Assembly: GCF_001667185.1 (NCBI RefSeq)
Contig: NZ_LZIC01000067.1
Span: 1-64,000 of the forward strand
Origin: Mycobacterium sp. 852002-50816_SCH5313054-b
GTDB taxonomy: Bacteria; Actinomycetota; Actinomycetes; Mycobacteriales; Mycobacteriaceae
DNA length: 64,000 bases
Reading direction: 5' to 3'
Under the pieces are notes generated by a model. That model searched no databases. It saw only the letters and a list, made by a program, of their open reading frames with translations, and was not told the origin of the DNA. Positions within the stretch are counted from its first letter, which is position 1. The number at the start of each line of letters is the position of its first letter. The position numbers and the translations under genes are program-made. Below are positions 9,804-20,337 of the stretch, in pieces.

Positions 9804-11782
9804 GTCTCGTCCTTGCTTTCTTCACTCAGCCGGGCCAGCACCTGGTCCACCGTCACTTGGTCGCCGACGGAGACCAGCACCTCCACCCGCCCCGAAACCG
9901 GTGCGGCCAGCGAATGTTCCATCTTCATCGCCTCGACGACCACCACCACGTCGCCTTCGGCGACCTCGGCGCCGGATTCGGCCTGCACCGCAATCACGTT
10001 GCCGGGCATCGGGCTCACGATCTCGGCTTGCTGCGCCCCGGTCGCGCGGTGAATCTTGTGTTCCTCGGCCTCACGCAGGTGCCAGGTCCCCCGCTCGTCG
10101 GCGATCCACAGGTGCTGGTCGGCCTCGGCCCACCAGTATTCGCGGCGCAGCCCGTCCAGCGTCACGCCCATCCGCGTGCCGTCGAGTTCCACACTGGCGG
10201 AACCGATCTCGCCGCCGCCGACCTGCACCCTGGCCGCGTCGGGCGGCCCCCACACCGACACCGTCTCGCTGCGCAGCGGCGTCTGCATGTTGGTGCGCAC
10301 CGGGGCCGCGCCGCCGCCGACCCGCCATCCGGTCGGCGCCGCCCACGGGTTGCCCCGGGCCCTGACAGCCAATGCCCACTGGCGGTAGAGGCCGCCGGCG
10401 GCGAGCACGTCGTCGGGCGCCGGGGCCGGCGCGAAGTCCGCCAGCCGCTCGTCCAGCAGCGCGGTGTCCAGGTCGCCGGCGCGCACCCGGTCGTCGGCGA
10501 GCAGGAACCGGAGGAATTCGACGTTGGTCTGCACGCCCAGGATCACCGTTTGCCCCAGCGCGCGATCGAGTCTCGCGAGCGCCTCGTCGCGATCGTCCCC
10601 GTGGGCGATCACCTTGCTCAGCATCGGGTCGTAGTCGCTGCCCACCAGCGTGCCGGACAGCAGTGACGAGTCCACCCGCACGCCGGCGCCGACCGGTTCG
10701 GACACCTGCAGCACCCGGCCGCCGGTGGGCAGGAAGCCGCGTGCCGGGTCCTCGGCGTAGACGCGAGCCTCGATCGCATGGCCGCGCAATTCGATGTCGT
10801 CCTGGGCGAACGCGAGCTTTTCTCCGGCCGCGACCCGCAGCTGCCACTCCACCAGGTCCAGGCCGGTGACCGCCTCGGTGACCGGGTGTTCCACCTGCAG
10901 GCGGGTGTTCATCTCCATGAAGAAGAATTCGTCGGGACGAGCCGCGGAGACGATGAACTCGACCGTGCCGGCGCCGACGTAGTCGACGCTGTGGGCGGTG
11001 TTGCAGGCCGCGGCCCCGATGCGGGCGCGCGTCTCGGCATCGAGCAGCGGCGAGGGCGCCTCCTCGATGACCTTCTGGTGGCGCCGCTGCAGGCTGCACT
11101 CGCGCTCGCCCAGGTGGACCACGTTGCCATGGGCGTCGGCGAGCACCTGCACCTCGATGTGCCTGGGCCGCAACACGAACCGCTCCACAAACAGCGTGTC
11201 GTCGCCGAACGAGGAGCCGGCCTCGCGTCGGGCGCTGACCAGCGCCTCGCGCAGCCGCGCCGGCTCGTCCACCAGCCGCATGCCCTTGCCGCCGCCGCCG
11301 GCCGACGGCTTGATCAGCACCGGGTAGCCGACCTCCTCGGCCGCCCCGACGAGCTCGTCGTCGGTCAACCCCGGCTTGGCCACACCCGGCACCACCGGCA
11401 CGTCGAAGGCGGCCACGGCGTTCTTGGCGGTGATCTTGTCGCCCATCACCTCGATGGCCCGCGCCGGCGGCCCCAGGAACACGACGCCGGCGCGCTCGCA
11501 GGCCGCGGCGAAATGCGCGTTCTCCGAGAGGAACCCGTAGCCCGGGTGGATCGCCTGCGCCCCGGTGCGCACCGCGGCGTCGATCACCTTGCCGATGTCG
11601 AGGTAGCTTTCCCGCGCGGCGGCGGGGCCCAGGCGCACGGCCGTGTCGGCCTCGAGCACGTGGCGCGCGGTGGCGTCGGGGTCGCTGTAGACGGCGACCG
11701 ATCGGATGCCGAGCCGGCGCAGGGTGCGGATCACCCGCACGGCGATTTCGCCGCGGTTGGCCACTAATACGGTGTCGAACAT
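9800..11782 (-). CDS. accA1: acyl-CoA carboxylase alpha subunit (biotin carboxylase plus biotin carrier)
   Basis: A 660-residue biotin-dependent carboxylase alpha chain. The order is biotin carboxylase N-domain (from [19 protein letters not shown]), ATP-grasp with GGGGKGMR at 162-168, a middle BT-like region, and a C-terminal biotinyl domain with EAMKMEH (biotinyl-lysine about K620). The start at 11782 begins the canonical biotin carboxylase fold; the longer open frame upstream is a shadow of accD1. With AccD1 it forms the 3-methylcrotonyl-CoA carboxylase of leucine catabolism. Corresponds to Rv2501c. Confidence 0.96.
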   Translation of the reverse strand: MFDTVLVANRGEIAVRVIRTLRRLGIRSVAVYSDPDATARHVLEADTAVRLGPAAARESYLDIGKVIDAAVRTGAQAIHPGYGFLSENAHFAAACERAGVVFLGPPARAIEVMGDKITAKNAVAAFDVPVVPGVAKPGLTDDELVGAAEEVGYPVLIKPSAGGGGKGMRLVDEPARLREALVSARREAGSSFGDDTLFVERFVLRPRHIEVQVLADAHGNVVHLGERECSLQRRHQKVIEEAPSPLLDAETRARIGAAACNTAHSVDYVGAGTVEFIVSAARPDEFFFMEMNTRLQVEHPVTEAVTGLDLVEWQLRVAAGEKLAFAQDDIELRGHAIEARVYAEDPARGFLPTGGRVLQVSEPVGAGVRVDSSLLSGTLVGSDYDPMLSKVIAHGDDRDEALARLDRALGQTVILGVQTNVEFLRFLLADDRVRAGDLDTALLDERLADFAPAPAPDDVLAAGGLYRQWALAVRARGNPWAAPTGWRVGGGAAPVRTNMQTPLRSETVSVWGPPDAARVQVGGGEIGSASVELDGTRMGVTLDGLRREYWWAEADQHLWIADERGTWHLREAEEHKIHRATGAQQAEIVSPMPGNVIAVQAESGAEVAEGDVVVVVEAMKMEHSLAAPVSGRVEVLVSVGDQVTVDQVLARLSEESKDET

Positions 11783-11784
11783 CT

Positions 11785-13371
11785 TCACATCCGGAATACG
11801 CCGTAGGAGACCGGTTCCAGCGGAGCGTGGGCGCACGCCGAAAGAGCAAGTCCCAGAATCGTTCTGGTATCGGCCGGGTCGATGATGCCGTCGTCCCAGA
11901 GGCGCGCCGTGGAGTAGTACGGGTTGCCCTGGTCCTCGTATTGCTGGCGGATGGGTGCCTTGAACGCCTCCTCTTCGTCGGCTGACCACGGCTCGCCGGC
12001 CGCGGTCAGCTGTTCGCCGCGCACGGTCGCCAGCACCGACGCGGCCTGCTCGCCACCCATCACCGAGATCCGGGCGTTGGGCCACATCCACAGGAAGCGC
12101 GGCGAATACGCCCGCCCGCACATCGAATAGTTGCCCGCACCATAGGATCCGCCGATCACGACGGTCAGCTTGGGCACCCGCGCACAGGCCACGGCGGTGA
12201 CCATCTTGGCGCCATGCTTGGCAATGCCGCCGGCCTCGTAGTCGCGGCCGACCATGAACCCGGCGATGTTCTGCAAAAACAGCAGCGGGATCTTGCGCTT
12301 GTCGCACAGCTCGATGAAATGCGCGCCCTTCAAAGCAGATTCGCTGAACAGCACGCCGTTGTTGGCGACGATGCCGACGGGATGGCCGTGGATGCGCGCG
12401 AAGGCGGTCACCAGCGTCTTGCCGTAATTGGCCTTGAATTCGCTGAACTCGCTGCCGTCGACCAGTCGCACGATGACCTCGTGCACGTCGTAGGGCACGC
12501 GCGGATCGGGCGGCACGATGTCGTAGAGCTCGGACTGCGCGTGCTTGGGCTCGATCGAGGGCTGCACCTCCCATTGGCCGGGCTCACGGGGGCCGAAGGT
12601 AGCCGCGATCGAGCGGACGATGCGCAGCGCGTGCTCGTCGTCGTCTGCGAGGTGGTCGGTGACCCCGGAAACGCGTGAATGCAGGTCACCGCCCCCGAGT
12701 TCCTCGGCCGAGACGATCTCGCCGGTGGCGGCTTTCACCAGGGGCGGGCCCCCCAGAAAGATGGTGCCCTGCTCGCGGACGATGACGGCCTCGTCGCTCA
12801 TCGCCGGCACGTAGGCGCCGCCCGCGGTGCACGAGCCGAGAACGGCGGCCACCTGCGGGATTTCCTTGGCGCTCATGGTCGCCTGGTTATAGAAGATGCG
12901 CCCGAAGTGCTCGCGGTCGGGGAAGACCTCGTCCTGGCGCGGCAGGAAGGCGCCGCCGGAGTCGACGAGGTAGATGCACGGCAGCCGATTCTGCAGCGCG
13001 ACCTCCTGCGCGCGCAGGTGTTTCTTGACCGTCATCGGGTAGTAGGTGCCGCCCTTGACGGTCGCGTCGTTCGCGACGATCACGCACTCGCGCCCTGACA
13101 CCCGGCCGATCCCGGTGATGATCCCGGCCCCCGGCGACTCCTCGTCGTACATCCCGTTGGCGGCCAGCGGGGCCAGCTCCAAAAACGGGCTGCCCGGGTC
13201 GAGCAGGCGATCCACCCGTTCGCGGGGTAGCAGCTTGCCGCGGCTGACGTGGCGCTCCCGCGCGCGTTCGTTGCCGCCCAACGCCGCGGCCGCCAGCTTG
13301 GCGTTCAGTTCGGCGACCAGCCGCCGATGCTCATCGGCGAACGACGGCGCGGTCCTGACGGCGGTGCTCAT
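11785..13371 (-). CDS. accD1: acyl-CoA carboxylase beta subunit (carboxyltransferase)
   Basis: The 528-residue carboxyltransferase partner of AccA1. Two crotonase-like halves are visible. The N-half has [18 protein letters not shown] and the oxyanion segment [16 protein letters not shown]. The C-half has [15 protein letters not shown] and [16 protein letters not shown]. This arrangement matches methylcrotonyl-CoA carboxylase beta subunits more than propionyl-CoA carboxylases. The start at 13371 overlaps the scoB stop (ATGA-type junction). Corresponds to Rv2502c. Confidence 0.96.
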   Translation of the reverse strand: MSTAVRTAPSFADEHRRLVAELNAKLAAAALGGNERARERHVSRGKLLPRERVDRLLDPGSPFLELAPLAANGMYDEESPGAGIITGIGRVSGRECVIVANDATVKGGTYYPMTVKKHLRAQEVALQNRLPCIYLVDSGGAFLPRQDEVFPDREHFGRIFYNQATMSAKEIPQVAAVLGSCTAGGAYVPAMSDEAVIVREQGTIFLGGPPLVKAATGEIVSAEELGGGDLHSRVSGVTDHLADDDEHALRIVRSIAATFGPREPGQWEVQPSIEPKHAQSELYDIVPPDPRVPYDVHEVIVRLVDGSEFSEFKANYGKTLVTAFARIHGHPVGIVANNGVLFSESALKGAHFIELCDKRKIPLLFLQNIAGFMVGRDYEAGGIAKHGAKMVTAVACARVPKLTVVIGGSYGAGNYSMCGRAYSPRFLWMWPNARISVMGGEQAASVLATVRGEQLTAAGEPWSADEEEAFKAPIRQQYEDQGNPYYSTARLWDDGIIDPADTRTILGLALSACAHAPLEPVSYGVFRM

Positions 13372-14012
13372 GTGTGCCTCCCGGTCAGCGCAAGGGGCGG
13401 TTCGGTTTTGGCCAGCACCTCGTCGACGGAGACCTCGGGGGCGGTTTCGACGAGGCGCAGGCCGTCGTCGCACACGTCGATGACGGCGAGGTCGGTGATG
13501 ATGCGGTCGACACAACCCACGCCGGTCAGCGGAAGGATGCACCGCTCAACGACTTTCGGCGTGCCGTCCCGCGCGGTGTGCTCCATCATCACGATGACCT
13601 TACGGGCGCCGTGCACCAGGTCCATCGCGCCGCCCATGCCCTTGACCATCTTTCCCGGGATCATCCAGTTGGCGAGGTCGCCGGTGGCCGAAACCTGCAT
13701 GGCCCCAAGCACCGCGATGTCGAGGTGCCCGCCGCGAATGATGCCGAACGAGGTCGAGGAGCCGAAGAACGCCGCGCCCGGCATCGTCGTGACGGTCTCC
13801 TTGCCCGCGTTGATCAGATCCGCGTCGACGTCCTCGGCCCGCGGATACGGCCCGACACCGAGTATCCCGTTTTCCGAGTGGATGACGACGGTGACGCCGT
13901 CGGGGATGTGGTTCGGGATCAGCGTGGGCATGCCGATGCCGAGATTGACGTATTGGCCGTCCTCGAATTCGGCGGCCACCCGGGCGGCCAGGCCCTCCCT
14001 GCTCCAGCTCAC
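13368..14012 (-). CDS. scoB: 3-oxoacid CoA-transferase beta subunit
   Basis: The 214-residue beta subunit of a succinyl-CoA:3-oxoacid CoA-transferase-like enzyme. The catalytic glutamate is E47 in [10 protein letters not shown], which forms the glutamyl-CoA intermediate. [15 protein letters not shown] and [15 protein letters not shown] are family landmarks. It could activate acetoacetate released by leucine breakdown; in M. tuberculosis Rv2503c has been implicated in itaconate activation. Four-base overlaps with scoA and accD1 show coupling. Confidence 0.94.
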   Translation of the reverse strand: MSWSREGLAARVAAEFEDGQYVNLGIGMPTLIPNHIPDGVTVVIHSENGILGVGPYPRAEDVDADLINAGKETVTTMPGAAFFGSSTSFGIIRGGHLDIAVLGAMQVSATGDLANWMIPGKMVKGMGGAMDLVHGARKVIVMMEHTARDGTPKVVERCILPLTGVGCVDRIITDLAVIDVCDDGLRLVETAPEVSVDEVLAKTEPPLALTGRHT

Positions 14013-14764
14013 GGGCGCACCGTGACCTTCTCGATCGGCTTGGCGGGATCAGGCACGTGGACGACCCGGTGCACGAAGACGCCCGGGGTGTGCACCGCGG
14101 CCGGATCGATCTCCCCGGGCTCGACGAGGTGTTCGACCTCGGCGATGGTGATCCTGCCCGCCGTCGCGCAGTCGGGATTGAAGTTGGCGGCGGACGCCCG
14201 GTAGACGAGGTTGCCGTGCCGGTCGCCCTTCCAGGCGTGCACCAGTGCGAAGTCGGTGCGGATCGCGCGCTCGAGAACGTAGGTCACGCCGTCGAACTCG
14301 CGGGTCTCCTTCGCAGGCGACATCACCGCCACCGCCCCGGACCCGTCGTAGCGCCACGGCAGGCCGCCGTCGGCGACCGAGGTGCCGACACCCGCGGGCG
14401 TGTAGAACGCCGGGATTCCCGCGCCACCGGCGCGCAGCCGCTCCGCCAGCGTGCCCTGCGGGGTGAGCTCCACTTCCAGTTCACCGGCGAGGAATTGGCG
14501 GGCGAACTCCTTGTTGTCACCGACGTACGAGGCGACGGCGCGGCGAATTCGCTTGTGGTGCAACAGTGCTTCCAGCCCGACACCGTAGCCGCCGCAGTTG
14601 TTGGACACCGTCTCGAGATCGCGGACGCCGCTGTCGACCAGCGCCGCGATCAGCGCCTCGGGGATGCCGCAGAACCCGAATCCCCCGACCGCCAGGGACG
14701 ACCCGTCGGTTATGTCGGCCACGGCGTCGGCAGGCGCTGTAGGTGAGGTCACCACCTTGTCCAT
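14009..14764 (-). CDS. scoA: 3-oxoacid CoA-transferase alpha subunit
   Basis: The 251-residue alpha subunit with the glycine-rich [17 protein letters not shown] segment near residue 25 and [16 protein letters not shown] after it. ATG 14764 is chosen because the homologous protein begins MDKVV. A second in-frame start at 14782 would put the leader closer to the operator. This is the first gene after a 92-base gap from fadD35 that holds a palindromic operator, so it probably begins the long operon running to citE and perhaps bkdC. Corresponds to Rv2504c. Confidence 0.92.
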   Translation of the reverse strand: MDKVVTSPTAPADAVADITDGSSLAVGGFGFCGIPEALIAALVDSGVRDLETVSNNCGGYGVGLEALLHHKRIRRAVASYVGDNKEFARQFLAGELEVELTPQGTLAERLRAGGAGIPAFYTPAGVGTSVADGGLPWRYDGSGAVAVMSPAKETREFDGVTYVLERAIRTDFALVHAWKGDRHGNLVYRASAANFNPDCATAGRITIAEVEHLVEPGEIDPAAVHTPGVFVHRVVHVPDPAKPIEKVTVRP

Positions 14765-14787
14765 CGCCGCCGCCGCCTCCAATTTCA

Positions 14788-14803
14788 GTTAATCTTCATT
14801 AAC
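14788..14803. promoter_or_regulatory. palindromic operator, probable BkaR site 1
   Basis: GTTAAT-CTTC-ATTAAC is a perfect 6-base inverted repeat with a 4-base centre, 24 bases upstream of the scoA start. Nearly the same element (GTTAGT-GACG-ATTAAC) lies before bkaR. A TetR regulator with two copies of one palindrome flanking its neighbouring genes is the usual autorepression layout. In M. tuberculosis the TetR protein BkaR is reported to control this operon. Confidence 0.7.
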
Positions 14804-14855
14804 TAAGCCGAGAGTACCATCGCTCGCACCACCGAGTCCAGGGCGCCCACGGCGC

Positions 14856-16472
14856 TCAGTCCTGGTCACCCAGGTACTCCACGGCCTGCTCGCGCATCTC
14901 GGCTTTACGGACCTTGCCGGTGACCGTCATCGGGAATTCGTCGACGATCCGCAGGTAGCGCGGAATCTTGAAGTGCGCGATCCGCCCGGCGCAGAACTCC
15001 CGCAGTCCCTCGATGGTCAGTGGCGGCGACGCATCGCGCAGCATGATCACCGCCATGACTTCCTCGCCGTAGCGGGCGTCGGGCACCCCGATCACGTGGG
15101 CGTCGACGATGTCGGGGTGGGTGTGCAGGAACTCCTCGATCTCACGCGGGGAGATGTTCTCGCCGCCGCGGACGATCAGATCCTTGATCCGGCCGGTGAT
15201 CTGGACGTACCCGCGCTCGTCCATGACGGCCAGATCCCCGGTGTGCATCCAGCCGTCGCCGTCGATGACCTCGGCCGTCCGCTCGGGGTCGTTCCAATAG
15301 CCGGCCATCACCGAATAGCCCCGCGTGCAGAACTCTCCGGCCAGCCCGCGCGGCACGGTCCGGCCGCCCGGGTCCACCACCTTGACCTCGAGATGCGGAC
15401 CCACCCGGCCGACGGTGCCGACGCGCCGTTCCACCGGATCGTCGGTGCGCGTTTGGGTGGACACCGGGCTTGTTTCGGTCATCCCGTAACAGATCGAGAC
15501 GCCCGGCATGTGCATCCGTTCGATCACCTTGCGCATCACCTCGACCGGGCACGGCGAGCCGGCCATGATGCCGGTGCGCAGGCTGCCCAGGTCGTAGTCG
15601 TCGAATCCGGGCAGGGCGAGTTCGGCGATGAACATCGTCGGGACGCCGTAGAGGCTGGTGCACCGTTCGGCCTGCACCGCGCGCAGGGCGGCGCCGGGAT
15701 CGAAGCCCGGCGACGGGATCACCATGCAGGCGCCGTGACTGGTGGCCGCCAGGTTGCCCATCACCATGCCGAAGCAGTGATAGAACGGCACCGGGATGCA
15801 GATCCGATCGCGCGCGGTGTACTCGAGCAGCTCGCCCACCAGGTAGCCGTTGTTGAGAATGTTGCGATGGCTCAGCGTCGCCGCCTTCGGGTAACCCGTT
15901 GTGCCCGAGGTGTATTGGATGTTGACCGGGTCGCGGCGATCCAGCGCCGCCGCGATCTCCGCCAGCGCCGCCGGGTCGGACTCGCCGCCGGCCAGCTCCT
16001 CCCAGCGATCGCTGTCCAGGAGCACCACGTCGCTCAACTCGGGGCAGCGCGGCGCCACCTCGTCCAGCAAGGCGGCATAGTCCGCGTCCTTGAACTGCCG
16101 GGCCGCGATCACCATCGCGACACCGGACTGCGTGAGCGCATATTCCAATTCGCGCGCCCGGTAGGCGGGGTTGAGGGTCACCAGGATGGCGCCGATCTCC
16201 GCGGTGGCGTACTGGACGAGCACCCACTCCCACCGGTTGGGCGCCCAGATACCGACCCGATCCCCCACCCCGATCCCGGCTCGCGCCAACCCCGTCGCCA
16301 GCCGCCGCACGGCGGCCAGCAGTTCCGCGTAATTCCAGCGTCGCCCCGCGGCGACGTCGACGAGCGCGTCGCGCTGCGCGTGCTTCGCGGCGGTGGCCGC
16401 CAGGTTGGCCCCGATCGTCGTCTCGAGCAGCCGAGGCTCGCTCGGACCCCGCTCGTACGAAAGGTTTGACAC
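14856..16472 (-). CDS. fadD35: fatty-acid/acyl-CoA synthetase, FadD35-like
   Basis: AMP-forming acyl-CoA ligase of about 538 residues. The phosphate-binding loop [29 protein letters not shown], the hinge region [22 protein letters not shown] and the C-terminal [11 protein letters not shown] (with the adenylation lysine) are all intact. GTG 16472 is preferred because GGAGG lies five bases before it; an upstream TTG at 16499 lacks such a site. It lies upstream of scoA and diverges from bkaR, so it probably activates a branched-chain or short acid for the pathway. Corresponds to Rv2505c. Confidence 0.93.
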   Translation of the reverse strand: MSNLSYERGPSEPRLLETTIGANLAATAAKHAQRDALVDVAAGRRWNYAELLAAVRRLATGLARAGIGVGDRVGIWAPNRWEWVLVQYATAEIGAILVTLNPAYRARELEYALTQSGVAMVIAARQFKDADYAALLDEVAPRCPELSDVVLLDSDRWEELAGGESDPAALAEIAAALDRRDPVNIQYTSGTTGYPKAATLSHRNILNNGYLVGELLEYTARDRICIPVPFYHCFGMVMGNLAATSHGACMVIPSPGFDPGAALRAVQAERCTSLYGVPTMFIAELALPGFDDYDLGSLRTGIMAGSPCPVEVMRKVIERMHMPGVSICYGMTETSPVSTQTRTDDPVERRVGTVGRVGPHLEVKVVDPGGRTVPRGLAGEFCTRGYSVMAGYWNDPERTAEVIDGDGWMHTGDLAVMDERGYVQITGRIKDLIVRGGENISPREIEEFLHTHPDIVDAHVIGVPDARYGEEVMAVIMLRDASPPLTIEGLREFCAGRIAHFKIPRYLRIVDEFPMTVTGKVRKAEMREQAVEYLGDQD

Positions 16473-16525
16473 GGCGCCTCCGGCTGGTCCGCTTATCAAC
16501 CTAAACCACGAACGGCCCGTGCTAA

Positions 16526-16541
16526 GTTAGTGACGATTAAC
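16526..16541. promoter_or_regulatory. palindromic operator, probable BkaR site 2
   Basis: GTTAGT-GACG-ATTAAC differs from site 1 by one base in the arms. It lies in the 94-base divergent region between fadD35 and bkaR, 26 bases before the bkaR ATG, where bound repressor would affect both genes. Confidence 0.7.
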
Positions 16542-16566
16542 CGAACGGGTGAGACGGGGGGCGGTC

Positions 16567-17208
16567 ATGACCACGTCCGCGCCAGAGCCCGACGCCCCAA
16601 ATCGCCGCAGCCGGTTGAAATCCGACCGGCGCCTGCAACTCCTGTCGGCCGCCGAGCGCCTGTTCGCCGAGCGCGGATTCCTGGCGGTGCGCCTGGAAGA
16701 CATCGGCGCCGCCGCGGGCGTCAGCGGTCCGGCGATCTATCGCCACTTCCCCAACAAGGAGTCGATGCTGGTCGAGTTGCTCGTCGGCATCAGCACCCGC
16801 CTGCTCGCCGGCGCCCGGAATGCGCGGGCCCGCAACGCCGACGCGACCGCCGCGCTGGACGAGCTGATCGACTTCCACCTCGACTTCGCGCTGGGCGAAC
16901 CCGACCTGATCCGCATCCAGGACCGCGATCTGGCGCACCTGCCCGAGTCCGCGGAGAAGCAGGTGCGCAAGGCGCAGCGCCAATATGTCGAGGTCTGGGT
17001 GGGTGTGCTGCGCGAGCTCAACCCCAAGCTGGCCGAAGCCGACGCCCGGCTGACGGCCCACGCGATCTTCGGACTGCTCAACTCGACACCGCACAGCATG
17101 AAGTCCCCCGACGATGCGCGCGCCAAGCCCGCGGGTGCGGCGCGATCACGTGCGGTCATGCGGGCGATGACGGTTGCCGCGCTGACCGCCGGCAATCGGT
17201 GCCCCTGA
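16567..17208 (+). CDS. bkaR: TetR-family repressor of branched-chain keto-acid catabolism
   Basis: A 213-residue TetR regulator. The DNA-binding helix-turn-helix spans about residues 35-65 (RLEDIGAAAGVSGPAIYRHF), followed by a C-terminal ligand/dimer domain. ATG 16567 follows a G-rich ribosome-binding site; an upstream ATG at 16549 would add only six residues. It diverges from fadD35 and has its putative operator in its own promoter. By synteny with Rv2506 (BkaR) it represses the adjacent branched-chain keto-acid genes. The inducer is unknown but is expected to be a pathway acyl-CoA. Confidence 0.92.
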   Translation: MTTSAPEPDAPNRRSRLKSDRRLQLLSAAERLFAERGFLAVRLEDIGAAAGVSGPAIYRHFPNKESMLVELLVGISTRLLAGARNARARNADATAALDELIDFHLDFALGEPDLIRIQDRDLAHLPESAEKQVRKAQRQYVEVWVGVLRELNPKLAEADARLTAHAIFGLLNSTPHSMKSPDDARAKPAGAARSRAVMRAMTVAALTAGNRCP

Positions 17209-17271
17209 GTCGCACCCGTTCAGCCGAGTCCCCGCTCAGGCGCCCGGCTTAGGTACCCTGCAACCCATGAG

Positions 17272-18072
17272 GTGGACATGAACGATCCACGTCGACCCGA
17301 GCCGTTTAGTCCCCCTCTACCGGGATCGGGACCGGCCGGGCCGCAGGGTTTGCCATATCCGCCGCCCGCCGACCCGGCATACGCGGATCAGGCGGGACCC
17401 TATGCGCCGACCTACGGCGGATACAGCCCCCAGTGGGCGTCCAACCTCAACGACACCAAACAGCTGCCGCCCTACTGGCAGCAGGAGGTGCCCGCGCCGG
17501 GCGAAGCGCCGACCGAGGGCCTGACTCCACCGCCGCCTGGCGGCAGGTCACCGCGCTGGCTGTGGTTGGGCGCCGGGGCCGCGGTGCTTTTGGTCGTCGC
17601 GCTCGTGATCGCGCTGATCCTGGCCAACGACGCGATCAAGAACCAGACCACGGTCCCGCCGCTGCCCGCGATGCCCGGCTCAAGCGAGGAGCAAACCCCG
17701 ACACCGACCCCGTCGACGCGGACGACGCCGCCGTCGCGCACCTTCCGGCCGTTGCCGCCGCCGACCGCGTCGGGCCCGCCCACCGAGACGACCGCCCCGG
17801 GCGCGATGCAAGACGTCGTCTATAGCGTCACCGGGGAAGGCCGCGCCATCAGCGTCGTCTACATCGGAACCGGCGACGTCGTCCAAACCGAGTTCAACGT
17901 CACGCTGCCGTGGACCAAAGAGGTCAGCCTGTCGAAGTCGGCCCTTCACCCTGCAAACGTCACGGTCGTCAACTTCGGCCACAACGTGACGTGCTCGGTC
18001 ACCGTCGACGGGGTTCAGTTGAGCCAGCGGTCCGGCGTGGGCCTGACGATCTGCGACGCGCGCGGCTCGTGA
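17272..18072 (+). CDS. proline-rich single-pass membrane protein with an MmpS-like extracellular domain
   Basis: A 266-residue protein corresponding to Rv2507. A Pro/Gly/Tyr-rich cytoplasmic N-terminus (1-95) is followed by one transmembrane helix (about 96-118). A Thr/Pro-rich linker then leads to a C-terminal domain of about 95 residues. That domain (YSVTGEG, LPWTKEV, two late cysteines around TVDG) resembles the beta-sandwich domain of MmpS proteins, including the MmpS in this window. GTG 17272 and ATG 17278 are both possible starts. No enzymatic motif is seen; an envelope assembly or adaptor role is inference. Confidence 0.85.
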   Translation: MDMNDPRRPEPFSPPLPGSGPAGPQGLPYPPPADPAYADQAGPYAPTYGGYSPQWASNLNDTKQLPPYWQQEVPAPGEAPTEGLTPPPPGGRSPRWLWLGAGAAVLLVVALVIALILANDAIKNQTTVPPLPAMPGSSEEQTPTPTPSTRTTPPSRTFRPLPPPTASGPPTETTAPGAMQDVVYSVTGEGRAISVVYIGTGDVVQTEFNVTLPWTKEVSLSKSALHPANVTVVNFGHNVTCSVTVDGVQLSQRSGVGLTICDARGS

Positions 18073-18107
18073 CGATCACGGCTTCCGCTGCGCCGAACGT
18101 GCACGTA

Positions 18108-18135
18108 CTGCGAGAAATTGGCGCGAATTTCGCAG
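18108..18135. terminator. hairpin between convergent genes
   Basis: An inverted repeat (CTGCGA-g-AAATT, loop GGCGCG, AATTTCGCAG) sits midway between the convergent ends of the Rv2507-like gene (18072) and the MFS gene (18168). A stem of about 10 pairs with one bulge, readable in both directions, fits a bidirectional terminator. There is no T-run, which is common in mycobacteria. Confidence 0.45.
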
Positions 18136-18167
18136 TCAGCGCACGCTGGGCGAATTGACGCGCGGGG

Positions 18168-19484
18168 CTAGGCCTGCGCGGGCAGCTCGACGCGCGCGGG
18201 AACCCGAACCACCAACATCGCCAGCAGTCCGGCGATCAACACAATGCAGATCCCGCCGATGCCGGCGCGCACGGCGCCGAACACGTCGACGAAAACGGAG
18301 AACAGCCATGGTGCGACGAACGCGACGGCCCGTCCCGTCATCGTGTAGAGACCGAAGGCCACCCCTTCCCCGCCGTACTTCGCCAACTGCAGCAGCAGGG
18401 CGCGCGACGATGCGAGCGACGGGCCGACGAACACGGCCAACAGCAGCCCACACGCCCAGAAGGCATGCGCGCCGGATACCACCATCAAGGTGACCGACAC
18501 GGCGATGAGCGCCGTCAGTGACCCCACGATGACCGGCTTGGATCCGATCCGGTGGTCGACGAACCCACCGATGACCGCGCCCAGCGCGGCCACCACGCTC
18601 GCGGCCACGCCGAACACCACCACATCGCCTTGGGAGAGGCCGTACACGTTGACGCCGAGCACGGCGCCGAAGCCGAAGATCGCGGCCAGCCCGTCCCGGA
18701 ACAGCGCGCTGGCCCCCAGGAAGTAGACCAGGTTGCGGTTGCGGCGCCATTCCGCGCGCACCTCTGCCCACAGCTTGCGATAACCGCCCAGCATGCTCAC
18801 CGGAGCCGACGACTCGCCGGCGTCCGGCAGCCGGTGGGCGACAAACAGCAACGGCAGCGCCAGCAACGCAAACCACGCCGCGGTCAGCAACATCGCCTCC
18901 CGGACATAGAGACCGTCGTGGACGGGCACGTGCAGCAGCCCGCGCACCGGGCCGTTGCCGGAAATGAAACCGAAATAGACCAGGAGCAGCAGGACCACGC
19001 TGCCGGTAAAACCTGAGGCCGCACCCAGGCCGGAGATGCGACCCGCCGTCTGCGGTGTCGAGACCTGACGCAGCATCGCGTTGTAGGGAACACCGGCAAG
19101 ATCACCGCACGCGGCGGTGGCCGACAGCAGCACCAAGCCCGCCCACAGATAGCTGGGGTCGTCGCGGATCAGGAACATCGAGCTGGTCGACGCGACGGCG
19201 AGACCGGTCAACACCGTCAGCGCCACCCGCCGACGGTGTGGGGCTTCCACCCATACCCCGACGAGCGGCGCCAGCACCGCGATGGTCAACCCCGCGACGG
19301 CGAGCGCGCGACCCAGCCAACTCGCGGGTGACGTGCCACCGGACATGCCCGCGCCGACGGTGCCGGTCAGATAGACCGAGAAGACGAAGGTGGCCACGAT
19401 CGCGTTCATGCCGAGCGAGCCGCAGTCCCACAGCGCCCACGCCGCCACCTGCGATGGCGCAGGTGCGGCCGGACGCTGACTCAT
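18168..19484 (-). CDS. MFS transporter (Rv2508c-like)
   Basis: Integral membrane protein of 438 residues with about 12 hydrophobic segments. The sequence has MFS-like small-residue helices (WALWDCGSLGMNAIVATFVF at the N-terminus) and cytoplasmic basic loops. Overall pattern suggests an efflux or metabolite permease of the Atg22/UMF1-like branch; the substrate is unknown. ATG 19484 begins the first transmembrane region, and the longer open frame upstream is antisense to cmrA. It is divergent from cmrA by 43 bases and convergent with the Rv2507-like gene. Confidence 0.88.
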   Translation of the reverse strand: MSQRPAAPAPSQVAAWALWDCGSLGMNAIVATFVFSVYLTGTVGAGMSGGTSPASWLGRALAVAGLTIAVLAPLVGVWVEAPHRRRVALTVLTGLAVASTSSMFLIRDDPSYLWAGLVLLSATAACGDLAGVPYNAMLRQVSTPQTAGRISGLGAASGFTGSVVLLLLVYFGFISGNGPVRGLLHVPVHDGLYVREAMLLTAAWFALLALPLLFVAHRLPDAGESSAPVSMLGGYRKLWAEVRAEWRRNRNLVYFLGASALFRDGLAAIFGFGAVLGVNVYGLSQGDVVVFGVAASVVAALGAVIGGFVDHRIGSKPVIVGSLTALIAVSVTLMVVSGAHAFWACGLLLAVFVGPSLASSRALLLQLAKYGGEGVAFGLYTMTGRAVAFVAPWLFSVFVDVFGAVRAGIGGICIVLIAGLLAMLVVRVPARVELPAQA

Positions 19485-19527
19485 GCCCCGCACTGTATAA
19501 GTCCGGCGCGTGTCTACCATTGGCCGC

Positions 19528-20334
19528 ATGCCGGTACCCGCTCCCAGTCCCGACGCGCGCGCCGTTGTCACCGGGGCTTCGCAAAACATCGGCGCGGCGC
19601 TGGCCACCGAACTGGCCGCGCGGGGGCACAGCCTGATCGTCACCGCGCGACGCGAGGACCTGCTCAACGACCTGGCCGCGCGGCTGAGCGACAAGTACGG
19701 GGTGGCCGTCGACGTGCGGCCCGCCGACCTGGCCGATCCCGCCGAACGGGCGAAACTGTGCGACGAATTGGCCGCCCGCCCCATCTCGATCCTGTGCGCC
19801 AACGCGGGTACCGCGACGTTCGGTCCGGTCGCGAGCCTCGACCCGGCGGGCGAAAAGGCCCAGGTGCAGCTGAATGCCGTTGCAGTGCATGACCTTACGC
19901 TCGCGGTACTACCGGGCATGGTCGAGCGCAAGGCCGGCGGCATCCTGATTTCCGGTTCGGCGGCTGGCAATTCGCCGATCCCCTACAACGCCACCTACGC
20001 GGCCACCAAGGCGTTCGCCAACACGTTCAGCGAGTCGCTGCGTGGTGAGCTGCGTGGCTCGGGCGTGCACGTCACGCTGCTGGCGCCGGGCCCGGTGCGC
20101 ACCGACCTGCCCGATGACGCCGAACGGTCCCTGGTCGAAAAGCTGGTCCCGGACTTCCTGTGGATCTCGACCGAGCACACCGCCCAGATCTCCCTGGATG
20201 CGTTGGAGCGCAACAAGATGCGCGTCGTCCCGGGTTTGACTTCCAAGGCGATGTCGGTGGCCAGCGGGTACGCCCCGCGCGCCATCGTCGCGCCGATCGT
20301 GGGCAGCTTCTACAAGAAGCTCGGCGGCGGGTAG
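19528..20334 (+). CDS. cmrA: short-chain dehydrogenase, mycolate beta-keto reductase
   Basis: NADPH-dependent SDR of 268 residues, the same length as Rv2509 when started at ATG 19528. The cofactor loop TGASQNIG, the structural motif CANAGTATFG, the catalytic serine in ISGSAAGNS and the Y-x3-K pair in YAATKAF are all present. Rv2509 and its corynebacterial homologue CmrA reduce the 3-oxo mycolate formed after Pks13 condensation, the last step of mycolic acid synthesis. Its stop is 3 bases from the end of the convergent ATPase gene. Confidence 0.92.
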   Translation: MPVPAPSPDARAVVTGASQNIGAALATELAARGHSLIVTARREDLLNDLAARLSDKYGVAVDVRPADLADPAERAKLCDELAARPISILCANAGTATFGPVASLDPAGEKAQVQLNAVAVHDLTLAVLPGMVERKAGGILISGSAAGNSPIPYNATYAATKAFANTFSESLRGELRGSGVHVTLLAPGPVRTDLPDDAERSLVEKLVPDFLWISTEHTAQISLDALERNKMRVVPGLTSKAMSVASGYAPRAIVAPIVGSFYKKLGGG

Positions 20335-20337
20335 GCC

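Noticed and set aside
9800..12574. Upstream extension of accA1 to 924 codons
   Set aside because: The extra N-terminus lies antiparallel-free within accD1 in another frame and has no domain; the biotin carboxylase fold begins at 11782.
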